Of a stretch of 51,999 nt of DNA, positions 1 to 8,917 are shown in pieces. The position numbers and the translations under genes were made by a program. The notes below the pieces were generated by a model, which did no database searches, was not told the origin of the DNA, and saw nothing but the letters and a program-made list of their open reading frames with translations. This DNA is from Paenibacillus sp. 32O-W. GTDB taxonomy: Bacteria > Bacillota > Bacilli > Paenibacillales > NBRC-103111. The DNA lies in contig NZ_VEGP01000038.1 in NCBI RefSeq assembly GCF_007679495.1, positions 1 through 51,999 of the forward strand, in the 5' to 3' direction. Every line of letters starts with the position of its first letter. Position 1 is the first letter of the stretch.

Positions 1-127
1 AACACGTTTACATCGATAATTTTAACTCAAGCACCCCAAATTGAGCCTCAATCGCCCGGTTTATTCCGAGATCCTATCACATTTTATAGGGTCTGCATGG
101 TTTAAGCATCAATATTTGATCAAATCA

Positions 128-158
128 ACCGTACACCTTACCCTAAGGGTAAAGTCAA
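128..158 (-). promoter_or_regulatory. Candidate MerR-type promoter and operator reading leftward
   Basis: On the minus strand a TTGACT -35 (153-158) is separated by 19 bp from a weak TACGGT -10 (128-133). The spacer carries the perfect palindrome TTACCCTAAGGGTAA (138-152). An overlong 19-bp spacer filled by a dyad is the hallmark of MerR-activated promoters. The target gene would lie left of the window, so neither regulator nor target is visible. The architecture is seen in the sequence; assignment to MerR is inference. Confidence 0.45.
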
Positions 159-208
159 CGGCAAAAGTGGCGATGTTAGATTAAAAGTTATGGGGAGGAG
201 GAAGCGAA

Positions 209-735
209 TTGAGAAACGATTTCAATAATTGGATGCCTTTATCTGTAGCGGAAATCTATTCTCTCTATTCTAAAATGGGGATTCAGTGGGGCATTGCCGG
301 AGGCTGGGCACTCGATTTGCATCTCCGCAAACAAATTGGATGCTGTATAAGGCTGAGAAAGGCAAGCTTTCGCTGTGGGAGGACCGGGAGTTTTTATACA
401 CCACCATGGATATTTGGGTCAGCAAGAGCAGTGATACTCCGTTTGTTTTTCAAATGATGCTGGTTGATACGGAGGGGGATTCATGGGTATACGGAAGAAA
501 TAAATCGATAAAGAGACCGTTCGACGATCTATTCCTGAAATCGGACGAAGGCATCCCTTATATCAGGCCGGAGATACAGCTTCTCTATAAAGCAGGGTCA
601 TCGCAGGTACGGGATAAAGATTACCGGGATTTTCGAACGATCCTCCCCTCGCTGCTTCCGCAAGAAAAGGAGTGGCTGAAAACGTCCCTAAGCCTTCAAT
701 TTCCGGAAGGCCATGACTGGATTAAATTTCTATAA
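209..735 (+). pseudogene. Nucleotidyltransferase (aminoglycoside adenylyltransferase-like), internally deleted
   Basis: A TTG start at 209 follows a GGGGAGGAGG ribosome-binding site. The first about 43 codons encode the N-terminus of a nucleotidyltransferase-fold protein (GIAGGWALDLHL). The rest of the protein continues in another frame from about 340 to the stop at 735 (LYKA, DIWVSK, IDT-like, then a C-terminus ending DWIKFL). Between HLRKQ and LYKA the segment that normally carries the metal-binding aspartates is missing, and the frame changes at the junction. A deletion plus frameshift therefore removed the active site, and the gene should be dead. Family members transfer a nucleotide to small molecules such as aminoglycosides; that role is from family knowledge, not from residues left here. 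Confidence 0.75.
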
Positions 736-815
736 TCCAACAAGGATTTCAATCACAAGGGGACCGTCCTCTCCGAAGCCGGCGGTCAGTCCCCTTGTTT
801 ACTCCCATATGGTGA

Positions 816-1685
816 TTATCTCAAAAATTCCTTTTTAACAAATTCAAGTGCTTCTTTAATATCGGCATCCAGTTTCGCTTCATCGGCATTGTCCGAGAGA
901 TCTCTCCAAACCTTGATATCTGACCCGACAATTCCCCCCGGACGGACAAAAGGCTCCATGACTACACAGCCGTCATAGTTGATGTCCCGCAGGGCCTGAC
1001 CCATTTCCGCCCAAGGCATATGGCCCTTGCCGGGCACTTTGCGATTGCACTCGCCAATGTGGAAATGCCCCAGATAGTCGCCTGTGTATCGGATGGCGTC
1101 GCCAATGTAATCTTCTTCAATGTTCATATGGAAGCTGTCTAACATGACTTTAACATTGTTCTTATTAACAGCCTTCACATATTCAACCGCTTCTTTCGCA
1201 TCATTAAGTAAAAATTGCTCGAATCGGTTCAGAGTTTCCACTAACAAGGTGATGTCATATTGAGCGGCATAGTCCGCCAATTCCTGCATGCTCTTAATGC
1301 TTTGTTCCCGAGCGGCAGGTTTATCGATAGGTTTGGAATAGTCAACCGGCCAGTAGGAATAGATCGTTCCGCCGATGGCCTTTATTCCGGCTTTATGAAG
1401 GGCATCCAAAATTTTTTTCATGAAGGCAATGCCGTTCTGGCGAACGTTCTCATCCTGGGAAGAAACATCATATTCCTTCGGAAGACCGATACCGGCCGTT
1501 AAAGTGATATTGTATTTCTCCGCCTCTGCCTTGAGAGCATATAAATCGTCGTCGGACATATTGACGATCCCCGCAGCTCCCACTTCCAGAACATCAAAGC
1601 CGAGGTCCGCCACTTTCTTGACGTATTTAAGATATTCCGTATCCCAGCTTTGCTCCCAATAAGCAAAATATGTTCCAAATTTCAT
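816..1685 (-). CDS. Ketose 3-epimerase (D-psicose/D-tagatose 3-epimerase family)
   Basis: A TIM-barrel sugar isomerase of 289 residues that should interconvert ketoses at C3 (for example fructose/psicose or tagatose/sorbose) using a divalent metal. The four metal ligands of the family fall at the canonical positions Glu150 (LLVETLNRFE), Asp183 (MLDSFHMN), His209 (GHFHIGE) and Glu244 (VMEPF), with Arg215 behind GECN. The start at 1685 is preceded at 8 nt by GGAGG; an upstream in-frame TTG at 1700 overlaps that site and is unlikely. The gene is transcribed divergently from the GntR regulator at 2127 across a palindrome-bearing intergenic region. This suggests co-regulation with the kinase, aldolase and dehydrogenase operon. 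The exact substrate cannot be read from sequence. Confidence 0.88.
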   Translation of the reverse strand: MKFGTYFAYWEQSWDTEYLKYVKKVADLGFDVLEVGAAGIVNMSDDDLYALKAEAEKYNITLTAGIGLPKEYDVSSQDENVRQNGIAFMKKILDALHKAGIKAIGGTIYSYWPVDYSKPIDKPAAREQSIKSMQELADYAAQYDITLLVETLNRFEQFLLNDAKEAVEYVKAVNKNNVKVMLDSFHMNIEEDYIGDAIRYTGDYLGHFHIGECNRKVPGKGHMPWAEMGQALRDINYDGCVVMEPFVRPGGIVGSDIKVWRDLSDNADEAKLDADIKEALEFVKKEFLR

Positions 1686-2126
1686 TATTAATGCCTCCAA
1701 TATTAATGGAATTGAGTGTATATTTAAAGTATCTTACAAATCTTGACACAGCTTGGAGGAAGGAGGGCCATAAATAATCGGGCTTCTTATTCGGCATCAC
1801 GTCCCTTCAGAAACTTGCATATTGCCGACTGCTTTATGAAAGCTGCTGATGCACAATAATAGCTATATCGGGAACTTATTCATCTATCATGTAATGGTTT
1901 TCAATACGACAACTACGAAATTGAATTGATAATTTAACTATGTTACTATATAGTAACAATATAATATTGATATAGCATGATTAAATAATAAGAAGTTCGA
2001 AACGACTCTGTCAAGTGAAAGAGCATATCTTCGCTAACGAATATCAAAAACTGCTCATTGATAAAGGTAATTTAACAGGCTTGGGCTTTTACGAAAGGGC
2101 TTAAATTATTATCGGGAAACGAGGGA
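1686..2126. other. Divergent AT-rich control region
   Basis: No gene is visible in these 441 bases. The region separates the divergent epimerase gene and the first GntR gene. It contains a TTGATA hexamer (1926-1931), a perfect 16-bp dyad (1942-1957) and a TATAAT hexamer (1960-1965), so promoters in both directions are likely here. Confidence 0.6.
1942..1957. promoter_or_regulatory. Perfect 16-bp palindrome, candidate GntR operator
   Basis: GTTACTATATAGTAAC is a perfect dyad placed between the divergent epimerase and gntR genes. It overlaps the likely -10 region of the rightward promoter. Its GTTAC/GTAAC arms resemble the ends of the 13-bp motif found near 8051, 9618, 20202 and 21014. An autoregulatory operator is the simplest reading; binding is inferred. 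Confidence 0.5.
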
Positions 2127-2897
2127 ATGATGAGATTGAGAAATTTGCAATTGGATAAATCTGTCCCAATACCATTATATTTCCAATTGAAAGAGCTGAT
2201 TCTATCAGAAATTAAAGAGGGCCGCTACAAGATTGGAAGCATGATTCCAACGGAAAATGAACTGAGCCATATTTTTCAAATCAGCCGCACCACCGTCAGG
2301 CAAGCGATAACCGAACTGGTTCAAGAGGGCTGGTTATATCGTGTAAAAAGCAAAGGCACATTTGTGGCGAAGCCGAAAATTGAACAAAGCTTCATTCAAG
2401 CTCTAGGTTCCTTTAATGATCAAATTGCTCAATTGGGCAGAACTCCCCATACGGAGCTGCTTGACTTCGAAGTGCTTGAAGCGCCTGAATATGTGGCCCA
2501 TGAGCTCAATCTGCAGCCTAAGGACAAGGTCATTTATATCCACCGCCAACGGTTTGCGGACGACGAGCCTATTGTGATGGTTAAGACTTATCTGCCATAT
2601 GAGAAATGCAGGTTTGTTCTGGATCATGATTTATCCAGGGAGTCATTGTACCCTGTCTTGGCGTCGCACGATGATACCCAAATCTATAAAATTCGCCGTT
2701 TAATAGAAGCCGTAGATGCTCAGGATTATGATATTAAGCATCTGAATATCAGAAGAGGCCAGGCGATCCAGCAATTTATTTCGGTTGGCTACAATATGTA
2801 CGACGTGCCGATAGAGTATTCTTTGGCCAGATATCGCGGGGACAGGAACCGGTTCGAGGTAACGATATCGGCAAATCAAACTAATCAAGCGAAATAG
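2127..2897 (+). CDS. GntR/HutC-family transcriptional regulator (first copy)
   Basis: A 256-residue regulator with an N-terminal winged helix-turn-helix (about residues 14-78, including PTENELS and SRTTVRQAI) and a C-terminal UTRA effector domain (about 95-250) ending in PIEYSLARYRGDRN. UTRA domains usually bind a sugar phosphate or similar metabolite and release DNA. It is first in a long same-strand run of catabolic genes (2955-15502) and divergent from the ketose epimerase. It is clearly paralogous to the GntR protein at 20233-20982: both share the KGTFV wing, the EDPIV/DEPIV stretch and the YRGDRN end. It is probably a local repressor induced by a pathway intermediate. ATG codons at 2127 and 2130 are both possible starts. 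Confidence 0.88.
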   Translation: MMRLRNLQLDKSVPIPLYFQLKELILSEIKEGRYKIGSMIPTENELSHIFQISRTTVRQAITELVQEGWLYRVKSKGTFVAKPKIEQSFIQALGSFNDQIAQLGRTPHTELLDFEVLEAPEYVAHELNLQPKDKVIYIHRQRFADDEPIVMVKTYLPYEKCRFVLDHDLSRESLYPVLASHDDTQIYKIRRLIEAVDAQDYDIKHLNIRRGQAIQQFISVGYNMYDVPIEYSLARYRGDRNRFEVTISANQTNQAK

Positions 2898-2954
2898 TCA
2901 GATCACTGGATGGCTGCAGACTGAGGCTTATGAATCGAATCTGAGGTGTAATGG

Positions 2955-4475
2955 ATGACAAAATATATATTAGCCCATGATTTAGGCACGTCGGGGAACA
3001 AAGCCACTTTATTTTCCGAAGACGGTAAAATGGTAGGAAGCCATGTCGCTTCCTATAATACCGATTATTTCAACGGTACCTGGGCAGAGCAGGATGCAGA
3101 GGACTGGTGGAATGCCGTATGTGTGACAAGCAAGAAATTAATTGGCTCATTGGGTATCCAGCCTTCCGATATTGCCGTTGTCAGTTTCAGCGGGCAGATG
3201 ATGGGCTGTCTCTGTATAGACAGGAATGGGGACCCTTTGCGCAAGGCGATTATTTGGGCGGACCAACGTGCTCAGAAACAGGTCGCACAAATTGAAAGCC
3301 GCATTTCTCAAAAGGATTTTTACCATATCGTAGGGCATCGCAATACGGCATCCTACGGGATTCAGAAACTGATGTGGATCCGGGATAATCAACCGGAAAT
3401 CTACGAGCAAACCTATAAAACATTAAATGCAAAGGATTTCATTGTGGCCAGGCTGACGGGGAATTTCTATACGGATTATTCCGACGGCAATAGCAACGGA
3501 TGCTTTGATTTGGTGAATTTGAAGTGGTCCGATGAAATTATCGAATATGCCGGAATAGATCCGGACAAGCTGCCGGAATTAAAGCCTTCAACCTTCGTAG
3601 CCGGAGGGGTAACCAGGAGGGCTGCGGAAGCTACCGGCTTGGCCGAAGGAACACCGGTTGTTATCGGCGGCGGGGATGGCGTAACGGCAAGCGTCGGTGC
3701 GGGTTCCATAAGCCCGGGCAAAACCTATTGCTCCATAGGAACATCGGCCTGGATTACCACCGCCTCGGAGAAACCGATTTTCGACGATGAAATGCGCACG
3801 GTTACATGGGCGCATATCGTTCCCGGATTGTATGCACCCAACGGGACCATGCAGACAGCCGGCGGGGCTTATCACTGGTTGAAAAATACAATCGGCCGGT
3901 TTGAAATGCATGAAGCGGAAGTGAATGGCAAATCCGCTTATGATTATATGAATGAGCAAATTGAAAAATCCCCTGTCGGCTCGAACGGGGTCATTTTCCT
4001 GCCGTATCTTCTCGGGGAAAGAGCTCCGAGATGGGATGCGGAGGCGAAAGGCGCTTTTATCGGCTTGAAGTCGGAAAATGAACGGGGAGACCTGATGAGG
4101 AGCGTTCTCGAGGGCGTAACGATGAATCTCTCTATTATTTTGGAAATTCTCCGCAAGCAAGTGGAGATAGATGAGATGATTGTCATTGGCGGCGGAGCCA
4201 AAGGTGCGGTCTGGCGTCAAATGATGGCGGATATTTACAACGCGAAGGTAATGGTTCCGAACGTGCTGGAGGAAGCAGGCTCTATGGGGGCGGCCGTAAC
4301 AGGCGGCGTCGGGGTAGGCTTGTATAAAGATTTCAATGTCATTCATAATTTCCTTGAAATAAATCATGTGCATACTCCCAACCCGGAGGCGGTTACAGCT
4401 TATCAGCCGGTCAAGGAGCTTTTTGACGATTGCTACTATGCCTTGAAAGATGTCTTCGCCAAAATGTCAAAATAA
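2955..4475 (+). CDS. FGGY-family carbohydrate kinase, xylulokinase-like (kinase 1)
   Basis: A 506-residue ATP-dependent sugar kinase. The N-terminal ribonuclease-H-like lobe opens with the phosphate-binding DLGTSGNK (residues 9-16) and has the SGQMMG substrate loop (79-84). The probable catalytic base is Asp241 in GGGDGV, and the C-terminal lobe carries the adenosine motif GGGAKGAVWRQ. The length matches xylulokinases, but FGGY enzymes also phosphorylate ribulose, fuculose, erythritol and other substrates, so the substrate is open. GAGGTG (2943-2948) supports the ATG at 2955. It lies between gntR and a class II aldolase, which suggests that its product, directly or after a second phosphorylation, is cleaved to triose phosphate. 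Confidence 0.85.
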   Translation: MTKYILAHDLGTSGNKATLFSEDGKMVGSHVASYNTDYFNGTWAEQDAEDWWNAVCVTSKKLIGSLGIQPSDIAVVSFSGQMMGCLCIDRNGDPLRKAIIWADQRAQKQVAQIESRISQKDFYHIVGHRNTASYGIQKLMWIRDNQPEIYEQTYKTLNAKDFIVARLTGNFYTDYSDGNSNGCFDLVNLKWSDEIIEYAGIDPDKLPELKPSTFVAGGVTRRAAEATGLAEGTPVVIGGGDGVTASVGAGSISPGKTYCSIGTSAWITTASEKPIFDDEMRTVTWAHIVPGLYAPNGTMQTAGGAYHWLKNTIGRFEMHEAEVNGKSAYDYMNEQIEKSPVGSNGVIFLPYLLGERAPRWDAEAKGAFIGLKSENERGDLMRSVLEGVTMNLSIILEILRKQVEIDEMIVIGGGAKGAVWRQMMADIYNAKVMVPNVLEEAGSMGAAVTGGVGVGLYKDFNVIHNFLEINHVHTPNPEAVTAYQPVKELFDDCYYALKDVFAKMSK

Positions 4476-4542
4476 AGAAAGATAGATAGGACAAAATATT
4501 CATCAGGATGGCAACAGCTTACAGGAGAGGAAGATAAACATT

Positions 4543-5394
4543 ATGCCATTAGTTACCACGGAACAAATGTTTAAGGATGCCGATAAGGGAGGCTATGCGA
4601 TAGCCGCCTTTAATGTGGAAAATATGGAGATGGTTCAAGCGGTTGTGGAAGCGGCGGAGGAATTAAAATCGCCTGTTATCCTGCAAACCTCTGCGAAAAC
4701 CGTTCAATATGCGAACTTTGCTATATTTCACGCCCTGGTGAAGGCGGCCGCGGATGGTGCCGGCGTTCCGATTGCCCTTCATTTGGATCACGGAAACAGC
4801 TTCGAACTGGCAATGCAGGCACTGAGAGCGGGGTATACATCGATTATGATCGACGGCTCTCATGAAGCGTTCGAGGATAATATCGAGCTGTCGAGGAAAG
4901 TTGTGGAAGCCTGTGCCCCCTCAAGAATCCCTGTTGAAGCCGAGCTTGGCAAGGTGGGCGGCAAGGAAGATGATATCGACGGCGGAGATGGCGGATTGAC
5001 GGAACCATCGGAAGCGAAGGAATTTGTGGCAAGAACCAAGGTCACATCCTTAGCTGTGGCCATCGGGACATCGCATGGGGTATATAAGGGAGTCCCCAAG
5101 CTGGATCTGGAACGTTTAAGCGAAATACGCGAAGCGGTAAATTTGCCCTTAGTGCTGCATGGAGGGTCCGGTTTGTCCGAACAATCGATCCAGGAATGTA
5201 TTAAGAGGGGAATCCGCAAGGTTAATTATGCCACTGAGCTGAGAATTGCCTTTACGGAAGGCGTAAAACAGGCTTTATCGGAAACGCCGGATATTATCGA
5301 TCCGAAAAAATTCACTGCAGCGGGTCGGGACAAAGTCAAGCAAATGGCAATGGATAAGCTGAAAATATGCGGCAGTGTCGGAAAAGTTAATTAG
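4543..5394 (+). CDS. Class II ketose-(bis)phosphate aldolase (FbaA/KbaY-like)
   Basis: A zinc aldolase of 283 residues, normal for the fructose/tagatose-bisphosphate aldolase family. The diagnostic LHLDHG supplies catalytic Asp82 and zinc ligand His83. Glu134 lies in VEAELG, and the remaining zinc histidines are His178 (GTSHGVY) and His206 (LHGGSG). It should cleave a ketose phosphate into DHAP and an aldehyde. The residues of the family do not separate fructose, tagatose or other ketose substrates by eye. A strong GGAGAGGAAG site precedes the ATG. It is sandwiched between two FGGY kinases, so it probably acts on the phosphorylated product of one or both. Confidence 0.88.
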   Translation: MPLVTTEQMFKDADKGGYAIAAFNVENMEMVQAVVEAAEELKSPVILQTSAKTVQYANFAIFHALVKAAADGAGVPIALHLDHGNSFELAMQALRAGYTSIMIDGSHEAFEDNIELSRKVVEACAPSRIPVEAELGKVGGKEDDIDGGDGGLTEPSEAKEFVARTKVTSLAVAIGTSHGVYKGVPKLDLERLSEIREAVNLPLVLHGGSGLSEQSIQECIKRGIRKVNYATELRIAFTEGVKQALSETPDIIDPKKFTAAGRDKVKQMAMDKLKICGSVGKVN

Positions 5395-5418
5395 TGAAGG
5401 ATGAAAGAGGCCATCGAG

Positions 5419-6903
5419 ATGGAAAACCTACTACTGGGAATTGATATAGGAACCTCTGCATGCAAAATTGCTGTCTTTAATAAAAAAGGCGAGGTACTGG
5501 CTCAGTCCAATCAAGAATACAACATTTACTATCCCGATGCAGGCTGGGTTGAACAGAATCCGGAGGAATGGTGGAGGGGAGTTTGCCTGGGAATCAAGGA
5601 TTGCCTGGCTAAAGGCGAAATCCAATCCTCGCAAATCATCGGAATAGGCATTGCCGGTCAAGGCTGGTCGGCCATCCCCGTAGATAAAGACGGGAATTGT
5701 TTGTCCAATACACCGATTTGGATGGATACACGCTCGAAGGAAATTGCCGCCCGCGTCGAAGATGAAATAGGCGCAGACAAGATTTTTGAAGTGTCCGGCA
5801 ACGCATTCTTGCCTGCCTATACCACGTCCAAATTAATCTGGTTCAAGGAAACAATGCCTGAAATTTATAATAAAACCTATAAATTTCTGCAAAGCAACAG
5901 TTATATAGGTATGAAGCTCACCGGTGTCATGTCATCGGATAAATGTCAAAACTACGGGCTGCATTTCTATAACACGAAGACCTGTACCTATGATGAAGAG
6001 CTGGCCAACGCGATGGGGTTATCCCTGGATAAAGTGCCCGATATTTATCAATGTCACGATATTATTGGGAGAGTCACTAAAGAGGCGGCTGAACTGACTT
6101 CGCTGGCAGAGGGTACTCCGGTTGTCGCCGGTGGACTGGATGCAGCTTGTGGAACGTTGGGTGCCGGTGTGTATCTGCCCAAGCAAACCCAGATCCAAGG
6201 AGGACAGGCAGGGGGAATCAGCATTTGTGAGGATCAGCCGATCGCGCATCCCCAATTGATCTTCGGGCCCCATGTCGTTCCCGATTTATGGCTGCTTCAG
6301 GCCGGAACCGTTGGCGGCGGGGGAGTTTTACGATGGTTTAAACAACAGTTCGGAGAAGGCAAGTCGTTCGATGAGTTAACGGCTTTGGCAGAAGAAATTT
6401 CTCCGGGCTCGGACGGGGTTACCTTCCTGCCTTATATGGCCGGTGAACGCTGCCCGATATGGAACCCGGATGCCAAGGCGGTATTCTATGGGCTCGGCTT
6501 CGATAAGACCAAAGGACATATGGTGCGGGCCGCAATGGAAGGCGTCGTTTTCTCCGTTCAGCATAATTTAAAGGTAGCGGAGGAAGCCGGAGTCAATATC
6601 CACGAGTTGGATTTCAGAGCGATGGGCGGAGCCGCAAATAGCCGATTGTGGGTACAAATCTACGCGGACGTTACGGGCTGCAAAATAAGCGTGCCTGCAT
6701 CGGATACCGCCACTACACTTGGGGCTGCACTGTTGGCGGGGGTAGGCGTCGGCTTATACGACAATTTCGCAGAAGCAGTCGGGGAAACTGTCAAAATAAC
6801 GAGAGTTCAAGAACCCGACATGGAAAACCATAAAGTCTATCAACGTTCAATGGAAAGGTATTTGGGGCTTTATGAAGCTGTAAAGCCTACTTTCAGCAGA
6901 TGA
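5419..6903 (+). CDS. FGGY-family carbohydrate kinase (kinase 2)
   Basis: A second sugar kinase of 494 residues from the preferred ATG at 5419. That ATG has AAAGAGG 8 nt upstream, while the in-frame ATG at 5401 has no spaced ribosome-binding site. It has GIDIGTSACK at the N-terminus, the catalytic aspartate in GGLDAACGTLG and the adenosine loop MGGAANSRLWVQ. It is distantly similar to kinase 1 rather than a recent duplicate. Two FGGY kinases flanking one aldolase suggest two entry substrates or two phosphorylation positions. The gene starts 24 nt after the aldolase stop, so the two are almost certainly co-transcribed. Confidence 0.84.
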   Translation: MENLLLGIDIGTSACKIAVFNKKGEVLAQSNQEYNIYYPDAGWVEQNPEEWWRGVCLGIKDCLAKGEIQSSQIIGIGIAGQGWSAIPVDKDGNCLSNTPIWMDTRSKEIAARVEDEIGADKIFEVSGNAFLPAYTTSKLIWFKETMPEIYNKTYKFLQSNSYIGMKLTGVMSSDKCQNYGLHFYNTKTCTYDEELANAMGLSLDKVPDIYQCHDIIGRVTKEAAELTSLAEGTPVVAGGLDAACGTLGAGVYLPKQTQIQGGQAGGISICEDQPIAHPQLIFGPHVVPDLWLLQAGTVGGGGVLRWFKQQFGEGKSFDELTALAEEISPGSDGVTFLPYMAGERCPIWNPDAKAVFYGLGFDKTKGHMVRAAMEGVVFSVQHNLKVAEEAGVNIHELDFRAMGGAANSRLWVQIYADVTGCKISVPASDTATTLGAALLAGVGVGLYDNFAEAVGETVKITRVQEPDMENHKVYQRSMERYLGLYEAVKPTFSR

Positions 6904-6933
6904 TTCTGGCAAAGTAAGAGGAGTGAATTCACC

Positions 6934-7983
6934 ATGAAAGCAGGAGTGCTGCACGCCAGAGAGGATTTGAGATATGAAGAGATTCCAACTCCCTCTCCCA
7001 AGGCAGGAGAAGTATTGATCAAAGTAAAATATACCGGAATATGCGGCTCCGACCTCCCCAGGGTAAATGGAGATGCGTCCCATTACTATCCCAATGTTTT
7101 GGGACATGAATTCTCAGGTATCGTTACTGAAATCGGAGAAGGCGTCCAAAGCTTGAAAGTGGGAGATAAGGTAGCCGGAGTTCCGCTCATTCCATGCTTC
7201 GAATGTGAAGATTGCCGGAAAGGCGACTATTCCCTTTGCAAGCATTACAGCTTTATAGGTTCGAGACAATTCGGCAGCTTTGCTGAGTATGTGGTTGTCC
7301 CGGAGAAAAACGCCGTGAAGTTCGACGATTCGATCAGCTTTGAGCATGGGGCCTTCTTCGAACCGATTACTGTCGCATTACATGGATTGAATCGCCTGGA
7401 TTATAAGCCTGGGGGAACGGTAGCCATTCTAGGCGGGGGTACGATCGGTTTATTCACGATGCAATGGGCGAAGATCTTCGGAGCGAGCAAAGTCGTCGTA
7501 TTCGATATTAGCGATGAACGATTGGCGCTTGCGACAAAATTCGGGGCCGATGAGTGCGTTAATACTCTGCAAGAAGGCTTTATTGAACAGGCCAAATCGT
7601 TCACCGGCGGCCGAGGATTTGATTATGTTTACGAAACGGCGGGAAATACGGCTACGATGAAAATGGCCTTCGAATTGGTGGCTAACAAAGGGGGAGTCTG
7701 CTTAATCGGAACCCCGACCAAGGAAATTTCCTTTAGCGTAGAGGAATGGGAAAATCTCAACCGGAAGGAATTCAGCCTGACGGGCTCCTGGATGTCGTAC
7801 AGCTCGGAATTCCCCGGCAAAGAGTGGGAGCAGACAGCCCATTATATTAACACCGGCGAGTTTAAACTGGATGATTCATTCATTTTCAAGAAAGTTCCTT
7901 TAAGTGAAATAGCCGATGCATTCAAAATGTTCAAAACCCCCGGTCTTGTAAAAGCGAAGATCTTAATCGACAGTGAAAAGTAA
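6934..7983 (+). CDS. Zinc alcohol dehydrogenase, galactitol-1-phosphate 5-dehydrogenase-like
   Basis: A medium-chain dehydrogenase/reductase of 349 residues. Catalytic zinc ligands are Cys37 (GICGSD), His58 and Glu59 (LGHEF). The structural zinc is held by Cys88, Cys91, Cys94 and Cys102. The Rossmann motif GGGTIG lies near residue 167. The overall pattern (NGDASHYYPNVLGHEFSG, PLIPCFECEDC) is closest to galactitol-1-phosphate or polyol dehydrogenases. It probably oxidises a polyol or polyol phosphate to a ketose with NAD. The AGAGGAG site and the 30-nt gap after kinase 2 place it in the same operon. Substrate assignment is inference. Confidence 0.83.
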   Translation: MKAGVLHAREDLRYEEIPTPSPKAGEVLIKVKYTGICGSDLPRVNGDASHYYPNVLGHEFSGIVTEIGEGVQSLKVGDKVAGVPLIPCFECEDCRKGDYSLCKHYSFIGSRQFGSFAEYVVVPEKNAVKFDDSISFEHGAFFEPITVALHGLNRLDYKPGGTVAILGGGTIGLFTMQWAKIFGASKVVVFDISDERLALATKFGADECVNTLQEGFIEQAKSFTGGRGFDYVYETAGNTATMKMAFELVANKGGVCLIGTPTKEISFSVEEWENLNRKEFSLTGSWMSYSSEFPGKEWEQTAHYINTGEFKLDDSFIFKKVPLSEIADAFKMFKTPGLVKAKILIDSEK

Positions 7984-8034
7984 ATCTGATCTTTATAAGC
8001 AGACTGGATAAACTGGATGAAAGACATGCCAGAT

Positions 8035-8063
8035 AACCAAATTATTGGTTTTAATGTCGTTAC
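8035..8063. promoter_or_regulatory. Dyad plus copy of the shared 13-bp motif ahead of the SDR gene
   Basis: AACCAA (8035-8040) and TTGGTT (8045-8050) form a perfect short dyad. It is followed at once by TTAATGTCGTTAC (8051-8063), which fits the GTnATGnCnTnAC pattern seen at 9618, 20202 and 21014. The spot lies 33 bp upstream of the SDR start and could mark an internal, regulated promoter. There is no convincing -35/-10 pair. Confidence 0.35.
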
Positions 8064-8095
8064 AATACAATATTATGATTAAGGAGATTGGGAGT

Positions 8096-8872
8096 ATGGA
8101 TACTCTGAAAAAGTTATTTTCGCTGGAAGGCAAGGTAGTTGTTATTACCGGAGGAGCGCAGGGTATAGGGAAATCCGTTGCCGAGCATATTGCGGGAGTA
8201 GGCGCGGACATTGTCATCTTAGACCAACAGGCGGAGAAAGCGCAGGCTACGGCTGAGTCTATTGCAAGGGATTATAATTGCCGGGCGATCGCCATCGGAG
8301 TGGATGTAACAAAACCGGATGAGGTTGCCGCTGCCATTGAACAAGCAGATGCGGAGATGGGTAAGCTCGATTTGTTATTCAATAATGCAGGAATTGTCAT
8401 TCAGAAGCCGGTCGTTGATTTGACTCCGGATGAATGGCTGAAAGTCATTAATGTAAATCTAAACGGTGTTTTCTTCGTAGCTCAGGCATTCGGAAGATAT
8501 TTGATGGCCCGCAATAAGAAAGGAGCCATCGTAAACACGGCTTCTATGTCCGGCACCATTGTTAACTACCCGCAGGCGCAGGCATCTTACAATACTTCCA
8601 AAGCGGGTGTTGTGCAATTAACGAAATCCCTTGCCGTCGAATGGGCGGAGAAAGGAATAAGAGTGAACAGCATCAGCCCGGGCTATATCTTTACAGAGCT
8701 GACCTCCTTCGTCAGACAGGATTGGCAGGATCTGTGGAAGGAGTTAACCCCGATCAAACGTATGGGTAAACCGGAAGAGCTGGCGGGAGCCGTCATTTAT
8801 CTTCTTTCGGATTCAGCTTCCTTCGCAACCGGAACCGATTTGATTATCGACGGCGGTTTTACCATTGTTTAA
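8096..8872 (+). CDS. Short-chain dehydrogenase/reductase (sugar/polyol SDR)
   Basis: A classical SDR of 258 residues. It has TGGAQGIG (18-25) for cofactor binding, Asp43 at the end of beta-2 (favouring NAD over NADP), NNAG (96-99), and the catalytic set Ser152, Tyr165 and Lys169 in SYNTSK. The C-terminus ends IIDGGFTIV, as usual for the family. AAGGAG (8081-8086) sits 9 nt before the ATG at 8096; longer upstream starts have no such site. In this operon it is likely a polyol/ketose (for example arabinitol, sorbose or xylulose-type) oxidoreductase. Specificity cannot be told from sequence. Confidence 0.86.
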   Translation: MDTLKKLFSLEGKVVVITGGAQGIGKSVAEHIAGVGADIVILDQQAEKAQATAESIARDYNCRAIAIGVDVTKPDEVAAAIEQADAEMGKLDLLFNNAGIVIQKPVVDLTPDEWLKVINVNLNGVFFVAQAFGRYLMARNKKGAIVNTASMSGTIVNYPQAQASYNTSKAGVVQLTKSLAVEWAEKGIRVNSISPGYIFTELTSFVRQDWQDLWKELTPIKRMGKPEELAGAVIYLLSDSASFATGTDLIIDGGFTIV

Positions 8873-8917
8873 TTAAGAAGCGTAACGCTGCAGGACAAAT
8901 CAGAGAGGGGGCTTCAA

